A stretch of DNA of 5,099 nucleotides. Source: Thermocrinis sp. Its GTDB lineage: Bacteria > Aquificota > Aquificia > Aquificales > Aquificaceae. How positions within the stretch are numbered: the stretch's first letter is position 1; every line of letters starts with the position of its first letter. The position numbers and the translations under genes were made by a program. Below, one piece after another: positions 1 through 5,099 of the stretch. Below the pieces are notes generated by a model. It worked only from the letters and a program-made list of their open reading frames with translations. It made no database searches and was not told where the DNA came from. Where the stretch lies: positions 1 through 5,099 of the forward strand of contig WYEK01000061.1 of assembly GCA_009903855.1 (NCBI GenBank), written 5' to 3'.

Positions 1-992
1 AGTTCTAACATATCTCCAAGCACTGCTATTTTAAAGCCTTTAAACCTACAAAGGGTCTGCAAAGCCTTGCGCATGGAGGGAGGGTTGGCGTTGTAAGCAT
101 CATCTATCACAAACCAGTTATCCATTTGGTAGGTTTTAAATCTTCCCTCCACCGCCTTGAAATCCCTCATATAACCCACAAAGTCCCTCCAATCAAAGCC
201 TAGGGCTTGTAAAACTGCAAAGGTGCAGAGGGCATTTTCCACTACCCCAAGGCTGGGAATGGGAATAAAAACCTCCACATCCAAAACCTTAAAACGCACC
301 CCTTCCGTGCTAAGGTCTATTTCCCGTGCGGACAGTTCTGAGCCCTCACCAAAGGTTATCTTTTTTGGCAAAAGGTAGCAGTGGGAAACCTCATTAGGGC
401 AAACGCCCACATCTTCTTCCCCCATGTCTTTGAAGACCTCTCCGTTTCCCACCACCACATCGTCCAAACAGCCAAAAGTCTCCAGATGCTCCTCCCCTAT
501 GGCGGTTATAACCCTTATGTGAGGCTTTATTATATCCACAAGTCTTGCCACATCTCCTTTTTGGCTTGCGCCCACCTCTACCACCCAAAACTGACAATCT
601 TCGTCAAAGTTTGCCACTGAAAGGGGCACTCCTATTTGGGAGTTGAAGTTTTTTGGCGTCTTGCAGGTTTTTGCAACCTTTGAGAGCAAGAAGGCAACCA
701 TCTCTTTGGTGGTGGTTTTTCCCGCAGAACCTGAAATGGCTATGACCTTTCCTTTAAATCCCTCCCTCTTCTTTCTTGCCAAGTCCCTCAAAAACTCAAG
801 ACTGTCCTTTACCACTAAAGCAAACCTTCCCTCCGGCACTTTAACCTCCCTTTCTACTACCACTCCCACCGCACCCCTTTGGAACGCCTCTTCCACAAAG
901 TCGTGTCCGTCGTGCCTTGAACCCTTTAATGCTACAAAAAGGTCTCCCTCCTGAACCTCCTTACTGTTTATAACTACCCGTTTGTAGAACAT
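1..992 (-). CDS. murF: UDP-N-acetylmuramoyl-tripeptide--D-alanyl-D-alanine ligase (MurF), 3' end missing
   Basis: MurF is the cytoplasmic ATP-dependent ligase that adds D-Ala-D-Ala to UDP-MurNAc-tripeptide, the last soluble step of peptidoglycan precursor synthesis. The frame is open from an ATG at 992 to the left edge, giving 330 residues of a protein usually near 430-460; most of the C-terminal domain is outside. Visible landmarks are EGDLFVALKG (15-24) in the UDP-substrate domain, the P-loop GSAGKTTT (88-95), NFNSQIGVPLS (115-125), EVGAS (139-143), ITAIGEEHLETFG (162-174), EGRF (282-285), DDAYNANPPSMR (297-308) and the start of VLGDMLE (324-330). The ATG lies 4 bp after the fabH stop and is the first ATG/GTG/TTG after an in-frame TGA, with no clear Shine-Dalgarno, so coupling to fabH translation is likely. 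Two oddities: the N-terminus is about 15-20 residues shorter than usual and has NSK (9-11) instead of DSR, and Asn183 occupies the usual AKGE lysine position. The MurF assignment is firm; full activity is not proven by sequence. Confidence 0.95.
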   Translation of the reverse strand, partial: MFYKRVVINSKEVQEGDLFVALKGSRHDGHDFVEEAFQRGAVGVVVEREVKVPEGRFALVVKDSLEFLRDLARKKREGFKGKVIAISGSAGKTTTKEMVAFLLSKVAKTCKTPKNFNSQIGVPLSVANFDEDCQFWVVEVGASQKGDVARLVDIIKPHIRVITAIGEEHLETFGCLDDVVVGNGEVFKDMGEEDVGVCPNEVSHCYLLPKKITFGEGSELSAREIDLSTEGVRFKVLDVEVFIPIPSLGVVENALCTFAVLQALGFDWRDFVGYMRDFKAVEGRFKTYQMDNWFVIDDAYNANPPSMRKALQTLCRFKGFKIAVLGDMLE

Positions 993-996
993 AATC

Positions 997-1923
997 TTAA
1001 AATCTAATCAACACCGCACCCCAGGTTAGCCCTCCGCCCATGGCGGTCATGAGCACCAAATCTCCCCGCTTCAATCTTCCCTCCAAGTATGCCTCTGTTA
1101 GGGCTATGGGTATGGATGCGGCGCTCGTGTTTCCGTATTTGTGAATGTTTGAATAAACCTTCTCCATGCTTATGTTTAGTCTTTCTGCAAGGGCTTCCAT
1201 GATCCTTATGTTCGCCTGATGGGGCACAAAAAGGTCTATCTGCTCCACGCTCAACCCTGCCTTCTGCAAAGCCTCAAGACAAACCTCCTCCATACTCCTA
1301 ACTGCCAGCTTAAAAAGCTCTCTCCCTTTCATGTTTATATAACCACACCTTTCTGCGTACAGGATCTCCCATGCAGAGCCATCGGACCTCATAACAGAAG
1401 CCAAGATATCACCTTCTCCTTCGTTGGAAACAACCACTGCGCCCGCACCATCTCCAAAGAGTACGCAAGTACTCCTGTCCTGCCAGTTAACAATGCTTGA
1501 GAGCTTTTCTGCACCCACCAAGAGAACCTTTTTTAGTCCATTTCCTTCTATTAAACCCTTTGCCACCTCCAAGCCATACAAAAAGCCACTGCACGCGGCG
1601 GATATATCAAAGGCAAAGCCCCTTTTGCATTCAAGTTTGCCCTGCAGTAAGCAAGCGGAAGCAGGAAAACCGAGCTCGGGTGTAATTGTGGCAAAGACTA
1701 TAGCGTCTATGTCTTGGGGAGAGAGCTTTGCCATATCTAGCGCCATCCTACTTGCCTTTTCTGCCATGTCCAAAAGACTTTCCTTTTTTGCGATCCTTCT
1801 CTCCTTTATACCCGTGCGCGTTACGATCCATTCATCTGATGTATCCACCATCTTCTCTAAATCAAAGTTGGTGAGCACATACTCCGGCACATAGTAGCCC
1901 AATCCTTGCAGTGTAATACCCAT
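997..1923 (-). CDS. fabH: 3-oxoacyl-ACP synthase III (FabH)
   Basis: FabH condenses an acyl-CoA primer (acetyl-CoA or a branched-chain acyl-CoA) with malonyl-ACP to start type II fatty acid synthesis in the cytoplasm. The 308-residue protein is full length (E. coli FabH is 317). The thiolase-fold signatures are in order: TSDEWIVTRTGIKERRI (28-44), DISAACSGF with nucleophile Cys111 (106-114), LFGDGAGAVV (155-164), PHQAN with His235 (234-238), NTSAAS with Asn265 (265-270) and the closing GGGLTWGAVLI (297-307). The Cys-His-Asn triad is therefore intact. The start ATG overlaps the plsX stop by one base (TGATG), and an AAGGAG Shine-Dalgarno sits inside the end of plsX at 1934-1939, about 10 bases upstream. 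Being downstream of plsX matches the common bacterial rpmF-plsX-fabH order. Whether it prefers straight or branched primers cannot be read from the sequence; the divergent ilvE neighbour could supply branched keto acids, but that link is only an inference. Confidence 0.98.
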   Translation of the reverse strand: MGITLQGLGYYVPEYVLTNFDLEKMVDTSDEWIVTRTGIKERRIAKKESLLDMAEKASRMALDMAKLSPQDIDAIVFATITPELGFPASACLLQGKLECKRGFAFDISAACSGFLYGLEVAKGLIEGNGLKKVLLVGAEKLSSIVNWQDRSTCVLFGDGAGAVVVSNEGEGDILASVMRSDGSAWEILYAERCGYINMKGRELFKLAVRSMEEVCLEALQKAGLSVEQIDLFVPHQANIRIMEALAERLNISMEKVYSNIHKYGNTSAASIPIALTEAYLEGRLKRGDLVLMTAMGGGLTWGAVLIRF

Positions 1924-2936
1924 CAGATTTTTACTCCTTCTGGAGCCAATTTTATTAGATTTTCCCTTAGTTTTTCGTTAAAGCGATGGGTTAAAAATTC
2001 GTTGGCTACCCTTATGGCGTTCTTTATAGCCTTGGCGTTTGCCCTGCCGTGGGTTATTATGACGGGCTTTTTTGCACCCAAGAGAGGAATGCCCCCATAC
2101 TCTGCAAAGTCCGCCTTCTTCTTGAAGTTGTTCAAAGCGGGCAACATCAACAGGGCACCAAGCCTTGCCAGAAGGCTCTTTTGAACCTCCTCCTTTATCA
2201 TTTGAATAACTGCTAAACCAAGGCTTTCACTTGCCTTTAGCACCACATTGCCCACGAAACCATCACACACGATCACATCAAAGGTGCCCGCGTATATGTC
2301 CCTACCTTCTGCGTTGCCCAAAAAGTTTAGCTTGGACCTCTTTAAGAGGGGATAGGTTTCCTTCACCAGTTCGTTGCCCTTACCCTCTTCCTCACCTATA
2401 CTCAGGATGCCTACCCGCGGGTTTTTTATACCCAAAATCTCCTCCGCGTAGGTATGTCCTATTATGGCAAACTGTAGAAGATGTCTGGGCTTACAATCCA
2501 CGTTGGCACCCACATCCAAAAGGACCGTTTTGCCCTTTGGGTTTGGAAGGGGAACCCCTATGGAAGGTCTTTCCACCTCCTCCGCAGTGCCTACCACAAA
2601 CTTGCCCACTGCTAGGACTGCACCCGTGTTGCCTGCAGACACAAGACCGTCTGCCTCCCCCTCTCTTACCAGCATACCCGCCACATAAAGGGAAGAATTC
2701 TTCTTTTTAAGCACTACCGAGGGAGGTTCGTGCATTTCTACTTTTTCTTCCGCATGAACTATGGTCAGGGCTTCACTTTCCTTTACTCCCTCTTTACGTA
2801 GGATACTCTCTATCGCCTTTCTGTCCCCCACTAAGTATGTGCTCAGACCAAGCTCTTTGTATGCTAAGATGCAACCCTTGACGATCTCCTCGGGGGCGTA
2901 ATCCCCCCCCATACAATCCACTGCGATCTTAGGCAT
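1923..2936 (-). CDS. plsX: Phosphate acyltransferase (PlsX)
   Basis: PlsX converts acyl-ACP plus inorganic phosphate to acyl-phosphate, the acyl donor used by PlsY to acylate glycerol-3-phosphate; it is a peripheral membrane enzyme linking fatty acid and phospholipid synthesis. The 337-residue length is normal for the family. Signatures in order are the N-terminal IAVDCMGGDYAPE (4-16), SAGNTGAVLAVG (100-111), GVPLPN (127-132), LLDVGANVDCKP (139-150), GILSIGEEEGKGNE (176-189), FLGNAEGRDI (205-214), VCDGFVGNVVLK (223-234) and the C-terminal YGGIPLLGAKKPVIITHGRAN (280-300). The start ATG directly abuts the rpmF stop (TAAATG); the only upstream Shine-Dalgarno-like sequence is an AGGA too close to be ideal, so translation probably depends on ribosomes finishing rpmF. 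The stop overlaps the fabH start. The codons for the MGGD motif contain an uninterrupted run of eight G, unusual for this conserved site. Identification is secure. Confidence 0.98.
   Translation of the reverse strand: MPKIAVDCMGGDYAPEEIVKGCILAYKELGLSTYLVGDRKAIESILRKEGVKESEALTIVHAEEKVEMHEPPSVVLKKKNSSLYVAGMLVREGEADGLVSAGNTGAVLAVGKFVVGTAEEVERPSIGVPLPNPKGKTVLLDVGANVDCKPRHLLQFAIIGHTYAEEILGIKNPRVGILSIGEEEGKGNELVKETYPLLKRSKLNFLGNAEGRDIYAGTFDVIVCDGFVGNVVLKASESLGLAVIQMIKEEVQKSLLARLGALLMLPALNNFKKKADFAEYGGIPLLGAKKPVIITHGRANAKAIKNAIRVANEFLTHRFNEKLRENLIKLAPEGVKI
1934..1939 (-). promoter_or_regulatory. Shine-Dalgarno of fabH (AAGGAG) inside plsX
   Basis: AAGGAG lies in the last codons of plsX, ten bases before the fabH ATG. 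It supports the chosen fabH start and suggests fabH has its own ribosome recruitment in addition to the TGATG stop-start overlap with plsX. Confidence 0.7.
2903..2910 (-). repeat. G8 homopolymer within plsX MGGD codons
   Basis: Eight consecutive G on the coding strand (eight C on the plus strand) span the end of the Met codon, both Gly codons and the first base of the Asp codon of the conserved MGGD motif (residues 9-12). The frame is intact as read. A one-base change would abolish PlsX after about 12 residues. Confidence 0.9.
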
Positions 2937-3128
2937 TTATCCTAATACTTTATCTAGAACTTGCTTGCCCTTGTAGTAGCCACAGTAGGGGCATGCCCTG
3001 TGGGGCATAATCATTTCACCACAGTTAGGACACTCTGCCAGTGCCCTTACCTTTAGCTTTGCAAAAAAGTTCTGCGCCCTTCTTTGGTCCCTTCTCCAGT
3101 TTGAAGTCCTTCTCTTCGGAACAGCCAT
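2937..3128 (-). CDS. rpmF: 50S ribosomal protein L32 (bL32), zinc-binding form
   Basis: bL32 is a small basic protein of the large ribosomal subunit. The 63-residue sequence begins with the canonical MAVPKRRTS and a basic stretch WRRDQRRAQ (11-19), followed by ECPNCGE and ACPYCGYYKG. Cys33, Cys36, Cys46 and Cys49 form two CxxC pairs, so this is the zinc-ribbon (C+) paralogue type rather than the cysteine-free type. The length is typical. The start is supported by a perfect GGAGGT Shine-Dalgarno six bases upstream, the strongest in the window. It is the first gene of the leftward unit, directly abutting plsX. The DUF177/YceD gene that often precedes rpmF in other bacteria is not here: the upstream neighbour is the divergent ilvE. 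Transcription probably starts from the palindromic promoter at 3161-3170. Confidence 0.98.
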   Translation of the reverse strand: MAVPKRRTSNWRRDQRRAQNFFAKLKVRALAECPNCGEMIMPHRACPYCGYYKGKQVLDKVLG

Positions 3129-3134
3129 CTAAAA

Positions 3135-3140
3135 ACCTCC
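3135..3140 (-). promoter_or_regulatory. Strong Shine-Dalgarno of rpmF (GGAGGT)
   Basis: A six-base match to the anti-Shine-Dalgarno core lies six bases before the rpmF ATG. It is the best ribosome-binding site in the window and fixes the rpmF start. It contrasts with the absent or weak sites before plsX, murF and ilvE. Confidence 0.9.
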
Positions 3141-3161
3141 GTAGGGTAGTTTGAAAAAGAT

Positions 3162-3167
3162 ATTATA
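3162..3167 (-). promoter_or_regulatory. Predicted -10 element of the rpmF-plsX-fabH-murF operon (TATAAT)
   Basis: The same palindrome also gives a perfect TATAAT on the minus strand, overlapping the rightward -10 by four bases. Initiation about seven bases downstream, near 3155, would give a 5' leader of roughly 27 nt that contains the GGAGGT site. A minus-strand -35 at normal spacing is not recognisable and would lie within the first codons of ilvE. Confidence 0.6.
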
Positions 3168-3169
3168 AT
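3164..3169 (+). promoter_or_regulatory. Predicted -10 element of ilvE (TATAAT)
   Basis: A perfect sigma-70 consensus TATAAT reads rightward toward ilvE. A start site 6-9 bases downstream of its end would fall at about 3175-3178, on or just before the ilvE ATG at 3178, which fits a leaderless or near-leaderless transcript. No good -35 is visible at the standard spacing, so the prediction rests on the -10 and its position. Confidence 0.6.
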
Positions 3170-3177
3170 AAAATGCC

Positions 3178-4095
3178 ATGGAATACGCCTTCTTTGAAGA
3201 CCAAATAGTCCCCGTAGAGGAAGCAAAGCTAAGCATAAAGACAAACTCCTTTCATTATGGCACCTGCGTCTTTGAAGGCATAAGGGCTTATTGGAACGAA
3301 GAGGAAGGTCAGCTCTATCTCCTCTTTGCAAGGGAGCACTACCAGAGGATGATAAATAACTGCAGGGCAATGTTTATGGAGCTCAGATACACGGTGGATG
3401 ACCTTGTGAACATCACAAAGGAGCTCCTCGTCAAAAGCCAAATAAGAGAGGATGTTTATATAAGACCCATCGCATACTTTAAAGACCTTGCCCTCACACC
3501 CAAGCTTACGGGCTTTACACCCACTGTAGCCATCTACCTGTACAGGTTTGGCAGATATTTGGATACCTCTAAAGGTGCAAGGGTTAAAGTTTCCTCTTGG
3601 CGTAGGAACGATGACAACTCCATTCCCTCCCGGTGGAAGGTTTCAGGCGCTTATGTGAACAGTGCATTGGCTAAAACAGAGGCTCTGCTTTCTGGGTATG
3701 ATGAAGCTATATTGCTAAATCAAAACGGCTTTGTGGCTGAAGGCTCTGGAGAAAACATATTCTTGGTTAGGAATAAAAAGCTCATTACACCCTCCTACTC
3801 GGAGCATATACTTGAGGGCATAACACGTGCTGCAGTTATAAAGCTGGCAAAAAACGAGCTCATGCTGGAAGTGGAGGAAAGACCTGTGGCAAGAAGCGAG
3901 CTTTACGTGGCCGAGGAAATATTCCTAACGGGTACCGCCGCAGAGATCACGCCCGTGGTGGAGGTGGATAATCGTAAAATCAACGGTGGAGAGGTAGGAC
4001 CTATCACAAAGGAACTTCAGGAGCTATACTTTAACGCAGTAAGAGGGAAGATAGAAAGATACAAGGGATGGCTAACGCCCGTTTATGAAAAGTAA
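3178..4095 (+). CDS. ilvE: Branched-chain amino acid aminotransferase (class IV PLP enzyme)
   Basis: This cytoplasmic pyridoxal-phosphate enzyme transfers amino groups between glutamate/2-oxoglutarate and leucine, isoleucine or valine and their keto acids, the last step of branched-chain amino acid synthesis. The 305 residues match the usual length (about 300-310). Fold-type IV signatures are HYGTCVFEGIRAYW (26-39), RPIAYF (96-101), the PLP-lysine segment WKVSGAYVNSALAK with Lys154 (153-166), AEGSGENIF (187-195) with the PLP-binding Glu, ILEGITR (211-217) and FLTGTAAEITPV (249-260). The FEGIRAY segment and the GTAAEITP ending favour a branched-chain aminotransferase over D-amino acid aminotransferase or aminodeoxychorismate lyase, although substrate range can be broad. 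The start gives the canonical short N-terminal strand; an ATG five bases upstream at 3173 is out of frame and stops after 11 codons. There is no Shine-Dalgarno before the start, and a consensus -10 ends eight bases upstream, pointing to leaderless translation. The 3' end overlaps the following peptidase gene by 11 bp. Confidence 0.95.
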   Translation: MEYAFFEDQIVPVEEAKLSIKTNSFHYGTCVFEGIRAYWNEEEGQLYLLFAREHYQRMINNCRAMFMELRYTVDDLVNITKELLVKSQIREDVYIRPIAYFKDLALTPKLTGFTPTVAIYLYRFGRYLDTSKGARVKVSSWRRNDDNSIPSRWKVSGAYVNSALAKTEALLSGYDEAILLNQNGFVAEGSGENIFLVRNKKLITPSYSEHILEGITRAAVIKLAKNELMLEVEERPVARSELYVAEEIFLTGTAAEITPVVEVDNRKINGGEVGPITKELQELYFNAVRGKIERYKGWLTPVYEK

Positions 4096-5099
4096 AACCT
4101 ACAGAGAGCTTACGGAAAGGGCTTATGAATACCTAACTTTAAACCGATTCCCCAACACCAACGGCCACAGGGAAGCAAAGAAGTTTTTAAAAAAACTCCT
4201 TAGAGAAAAATCCATCCCCTTTTGGGAAGAGCCTTTCAGTGTAAAAAAGCGTGTTCCTGTTGGTGCCAGCTTGGAGGTGGAGGGAAGGAAGGTCCAAGCT
4301 TTCCCCTTTGTGGGTAGCATAGGCGGAAGCTTTGAGGGATATTTGAAAGAAGATTTCGTAGAGGGTGACATTGCACTGCAGACCGCCAAGGGTATAGATT
4401 GGAACGCTTTAAAGACCAAGAACATAAAGGCAGTAGTTTGCTATCTAAAAGAGTTAGACCAGGTCTTTTATGGCATCACAGAAGAAGAGATGGCTGTTGT
4501 TTGCATCAAAAGGAGCGACCTTCCAAAGGTAAAAGACTTTTACATCAAATTAGAGGTGGAGCTCCGAGAGGAAGAGCTAAAGCTCAGCAACCTTGTGTTT
4601 GAGCTGGGCAGAGGTCCGGTGGTTTATATAGTAGCCCACATGGACACAAAACCAAAAACCCAAGGTGCCATAGACAACGGCTTGGCATCTTTACTTTTGC
4701 CCTATCTTTACGAAGAGCTGAGAGAGAATTACAACATTCCCTTCAAGCTCAGGTTTTTGATCACCGACGGAGAGGAGGTGGGCTTGGAGGGTTCCAAGTT
4801 TCATACATTAAAAAAGCCAAAGCACGCCTATTACTGTATAAACTTGGACGGCATAGGCTGGCAAAATCCTGCCATCCTTTACAGAGATAAAGAGGGCTAT
4901 AATGATTATTGGTTGGCGGAGGCCTTCTACAGAAGTGCAAAGGAGATAGGCTTTGAGGTGGAGTTTAGGGCGGTTCCCTCTGCAAAGAGCGATCACATAC
5001 CCTTCAAGAAGGTAGGGCTTAAAACCCTCTTCTTAAGCTCCCACCCCCTTCCAATAAGGCATACTACGTGCGATAATTACGACGCGGTAGATTGGCATA
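4085..5099 (+). CDS. M28-family zinc aminopeptidase-like protein, 3' end missing
   Basis: The frame runs 338 complete codons from the ATG at 4085 to the right edge, reaching the last expected metal ligand, so only a short C-terminal piece is probably missing. The C-terminal half carries the di-zinc pattern of MEROPS family M28: AHMD (His185, Asp187), GAIDNG (bridging Asp197), DGEEVG (catalytic-base Glu230 and ligand Glu231), NLDG (Asp255), SDHIPF (302-307) and RHTTCDNYD (His326). Residues around 85-150 (EGDIALQTAKGIDW, then KAVVCY) resemble a PA-like domain placed before the catalytic core. No signal peptide or membrane segment is visible, so the enzyme is likely cytoplasmic. The family removes N-terminal amino acids from peptides; the substrate cannot be told here, and a non-peptidase M28 relative remains possible. 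The start lies 11 bp inside the end of ilvE, with only a distant AAGGG upstream at 4063-4067, so coupled translation is likely. A T5A7 run at 4184-4195 falls at codons 34-37. Confidence 0.88.
   Translation, partial: MKSKTYRELTERAYEYLTLNRFPNTNGHREAKKFLKKLLREKSIPFWEEPFSVKKRVPVGASLEVEGRKVQAFPFVGSIGGSFEGYLKEDFVEGDIALQTAKGIDWNALKTKNIKAVVCYLKELDQVFYGITEEEMAVVCIKRSDLPKVKDFYIKLEVELREEELKLSNLVFELGRGPVVYIVAHMDTKPKTQGAIDNGLASLLLPYLYEELRENYNIPFKLRFLITDGEEVGLEGSKFHTLKKPKHAYYCINLDGIGWQNPAILYRDKEGYNDYWLAEAFYRSAKEIGFEVEFRAVPSAKSDHIPFKKVGLKTLFLSSHPLPIRHTTCDNYDAVDWH

Larger units (their letters stand above)
3129..3177. promoter_or_regulatory. Divergent rpmF/ilvE intergenic promoter region
   Basis: This 49-bp gap is the only non-coding DNA of note in the window and must carry the promoters of both divergent units. 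Its centre is AT-rich and holds the perfect palindrome TATTATAATA (3161-3170). The rpmF-proximal half contains the GGAGGT ribosome-binding site. No convincing -35 hexamer is found at 16-18 bp from either -10, no extended -10 TG is present, and there is no attenuator hairpin, T-box or leader peptide for ilvE. Confidence 0.8.

Noticed and set aside
394..597. Arg/Gly-rich minus-strand frame of 67 codons and the overlapping plus-strand frame
   Set aside because: Both lie inside murF, which has a continuous frame with strong family motifs; the low-complexity composition is a by-product of murF codon use.
1424..1894. Plus-strand Ser-rich open frame of 156 codons
   Set aside because: It is antisense to fabH, whose catalytic triad and full length are intact; no independent coding signal is seen.
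2231..2710. Plus-strand Pro/Leu-rich open frame of 159 codons
   Set aside because: It is antisense to plsX, has no ribosome-binding site or recognisable domain, and its composition reflects complementing Gly/Lys/Glu-rich codons.
2903..2910. G8 tract as an assembly error or frameshift in plsX
   Set aside because: The frame and the MGGD motif are exactly as the family requires with eight G, so the sequence as given is coherent.
3151..3156. TTGAAA as a -35 element for ilvE
   Set aside because: It is only 7 bp from the TATAAT at 3164, far below the 16-18 bp needed, and no -10 lies at proper spacing downstream.
4068..4088. Short ATG frame (six codons) ending just after the M28 start codon, as a possible coupling peptide
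   Set aside because: It is inside ilvE, very short, and its AAGGG lies immediately next to the ATG with no spacing, so initiation there is unlikely.
1..5099. Mobile elements, CRISPR arrays, tRNAs or a hidden defence system
   Set aside because: I saw no inverted terminal repeats, direct repeat-spacer pattern, transposase or integrase motifs, or tRNA-like cloverleaf; the DNA is packed with recognisable housekeeping genes.

Overview
The window looks like chromosomal DNA from a thermophilic bacterium, most plausibly of the order Aquificales (Hydrogenobacter/Thermocrinis-like). This is inferred from the Lys/Glu-rich proteins, heavy use of AGG/AGA for Arg and ATA for Ile, very tight gene packing, and the overall character of the FabH, PlsX and IlvE sequences. 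No 16S or other taxonomic marker is present, so the assignment is an inference. The stretch is almost entirely coding; the only real intergenic gap is about 49 bp.

Layout. Two divergent transcription units meet at about 3129-3177. Leftward (minus strand) runs rpmF (ribosomal protein L32), plsX (acyl-ACP:phosphate acyltransferase), fabH (3-ketoacyl-ACP synthase III) and murF (UDP-MurNAc-tripeptide:D-Ala-D-Ala ligase, cut by the left edge). The junctions are 0 bp (TAAATG), a 1-base overlap (TGATG) and 4 bp, so this is almost certainly one translationally coupled operon. Rightward (plus strand) runs ilvE (branched-chain aminotransferase), followed with an 11-bp overlap by an M28-family metallopeptidase cut by the right edge.

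How the genes work together. The rpmF-plsX-fabH core is the widely conserved block that joins a ribosomal protein to the start of phospholipid and fatty acid synthesis. The attached murF adds the last cytoplasmic step of peptidoglycan precursor assembly, so the unit links translation, membrane and wall growth. On the other side, a peptidase that could release amino acids is paired with an aminotransferase that interconverts branched-chain amino acids and keto acids.

Most notable points. The divergent promoter region is built around a perfect 10-bp palindrome (TATTATAATA, 3161-3170) that gives a consensus -10 hexamer on both strands. That -10 lies so close to the ilvE ATG, with no Shine-Dalgarno, that ilvE is predicted to be translated from a leaderless mRNA. 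MurF is unusual in two ways: it has a short N-terminus with NSK where the family has DSR, and it has Asn where MurF normally carries the carbamylated Lys. I found no mobile element, CRISPR array, RNA gene or clear novel defence or metabolic system.
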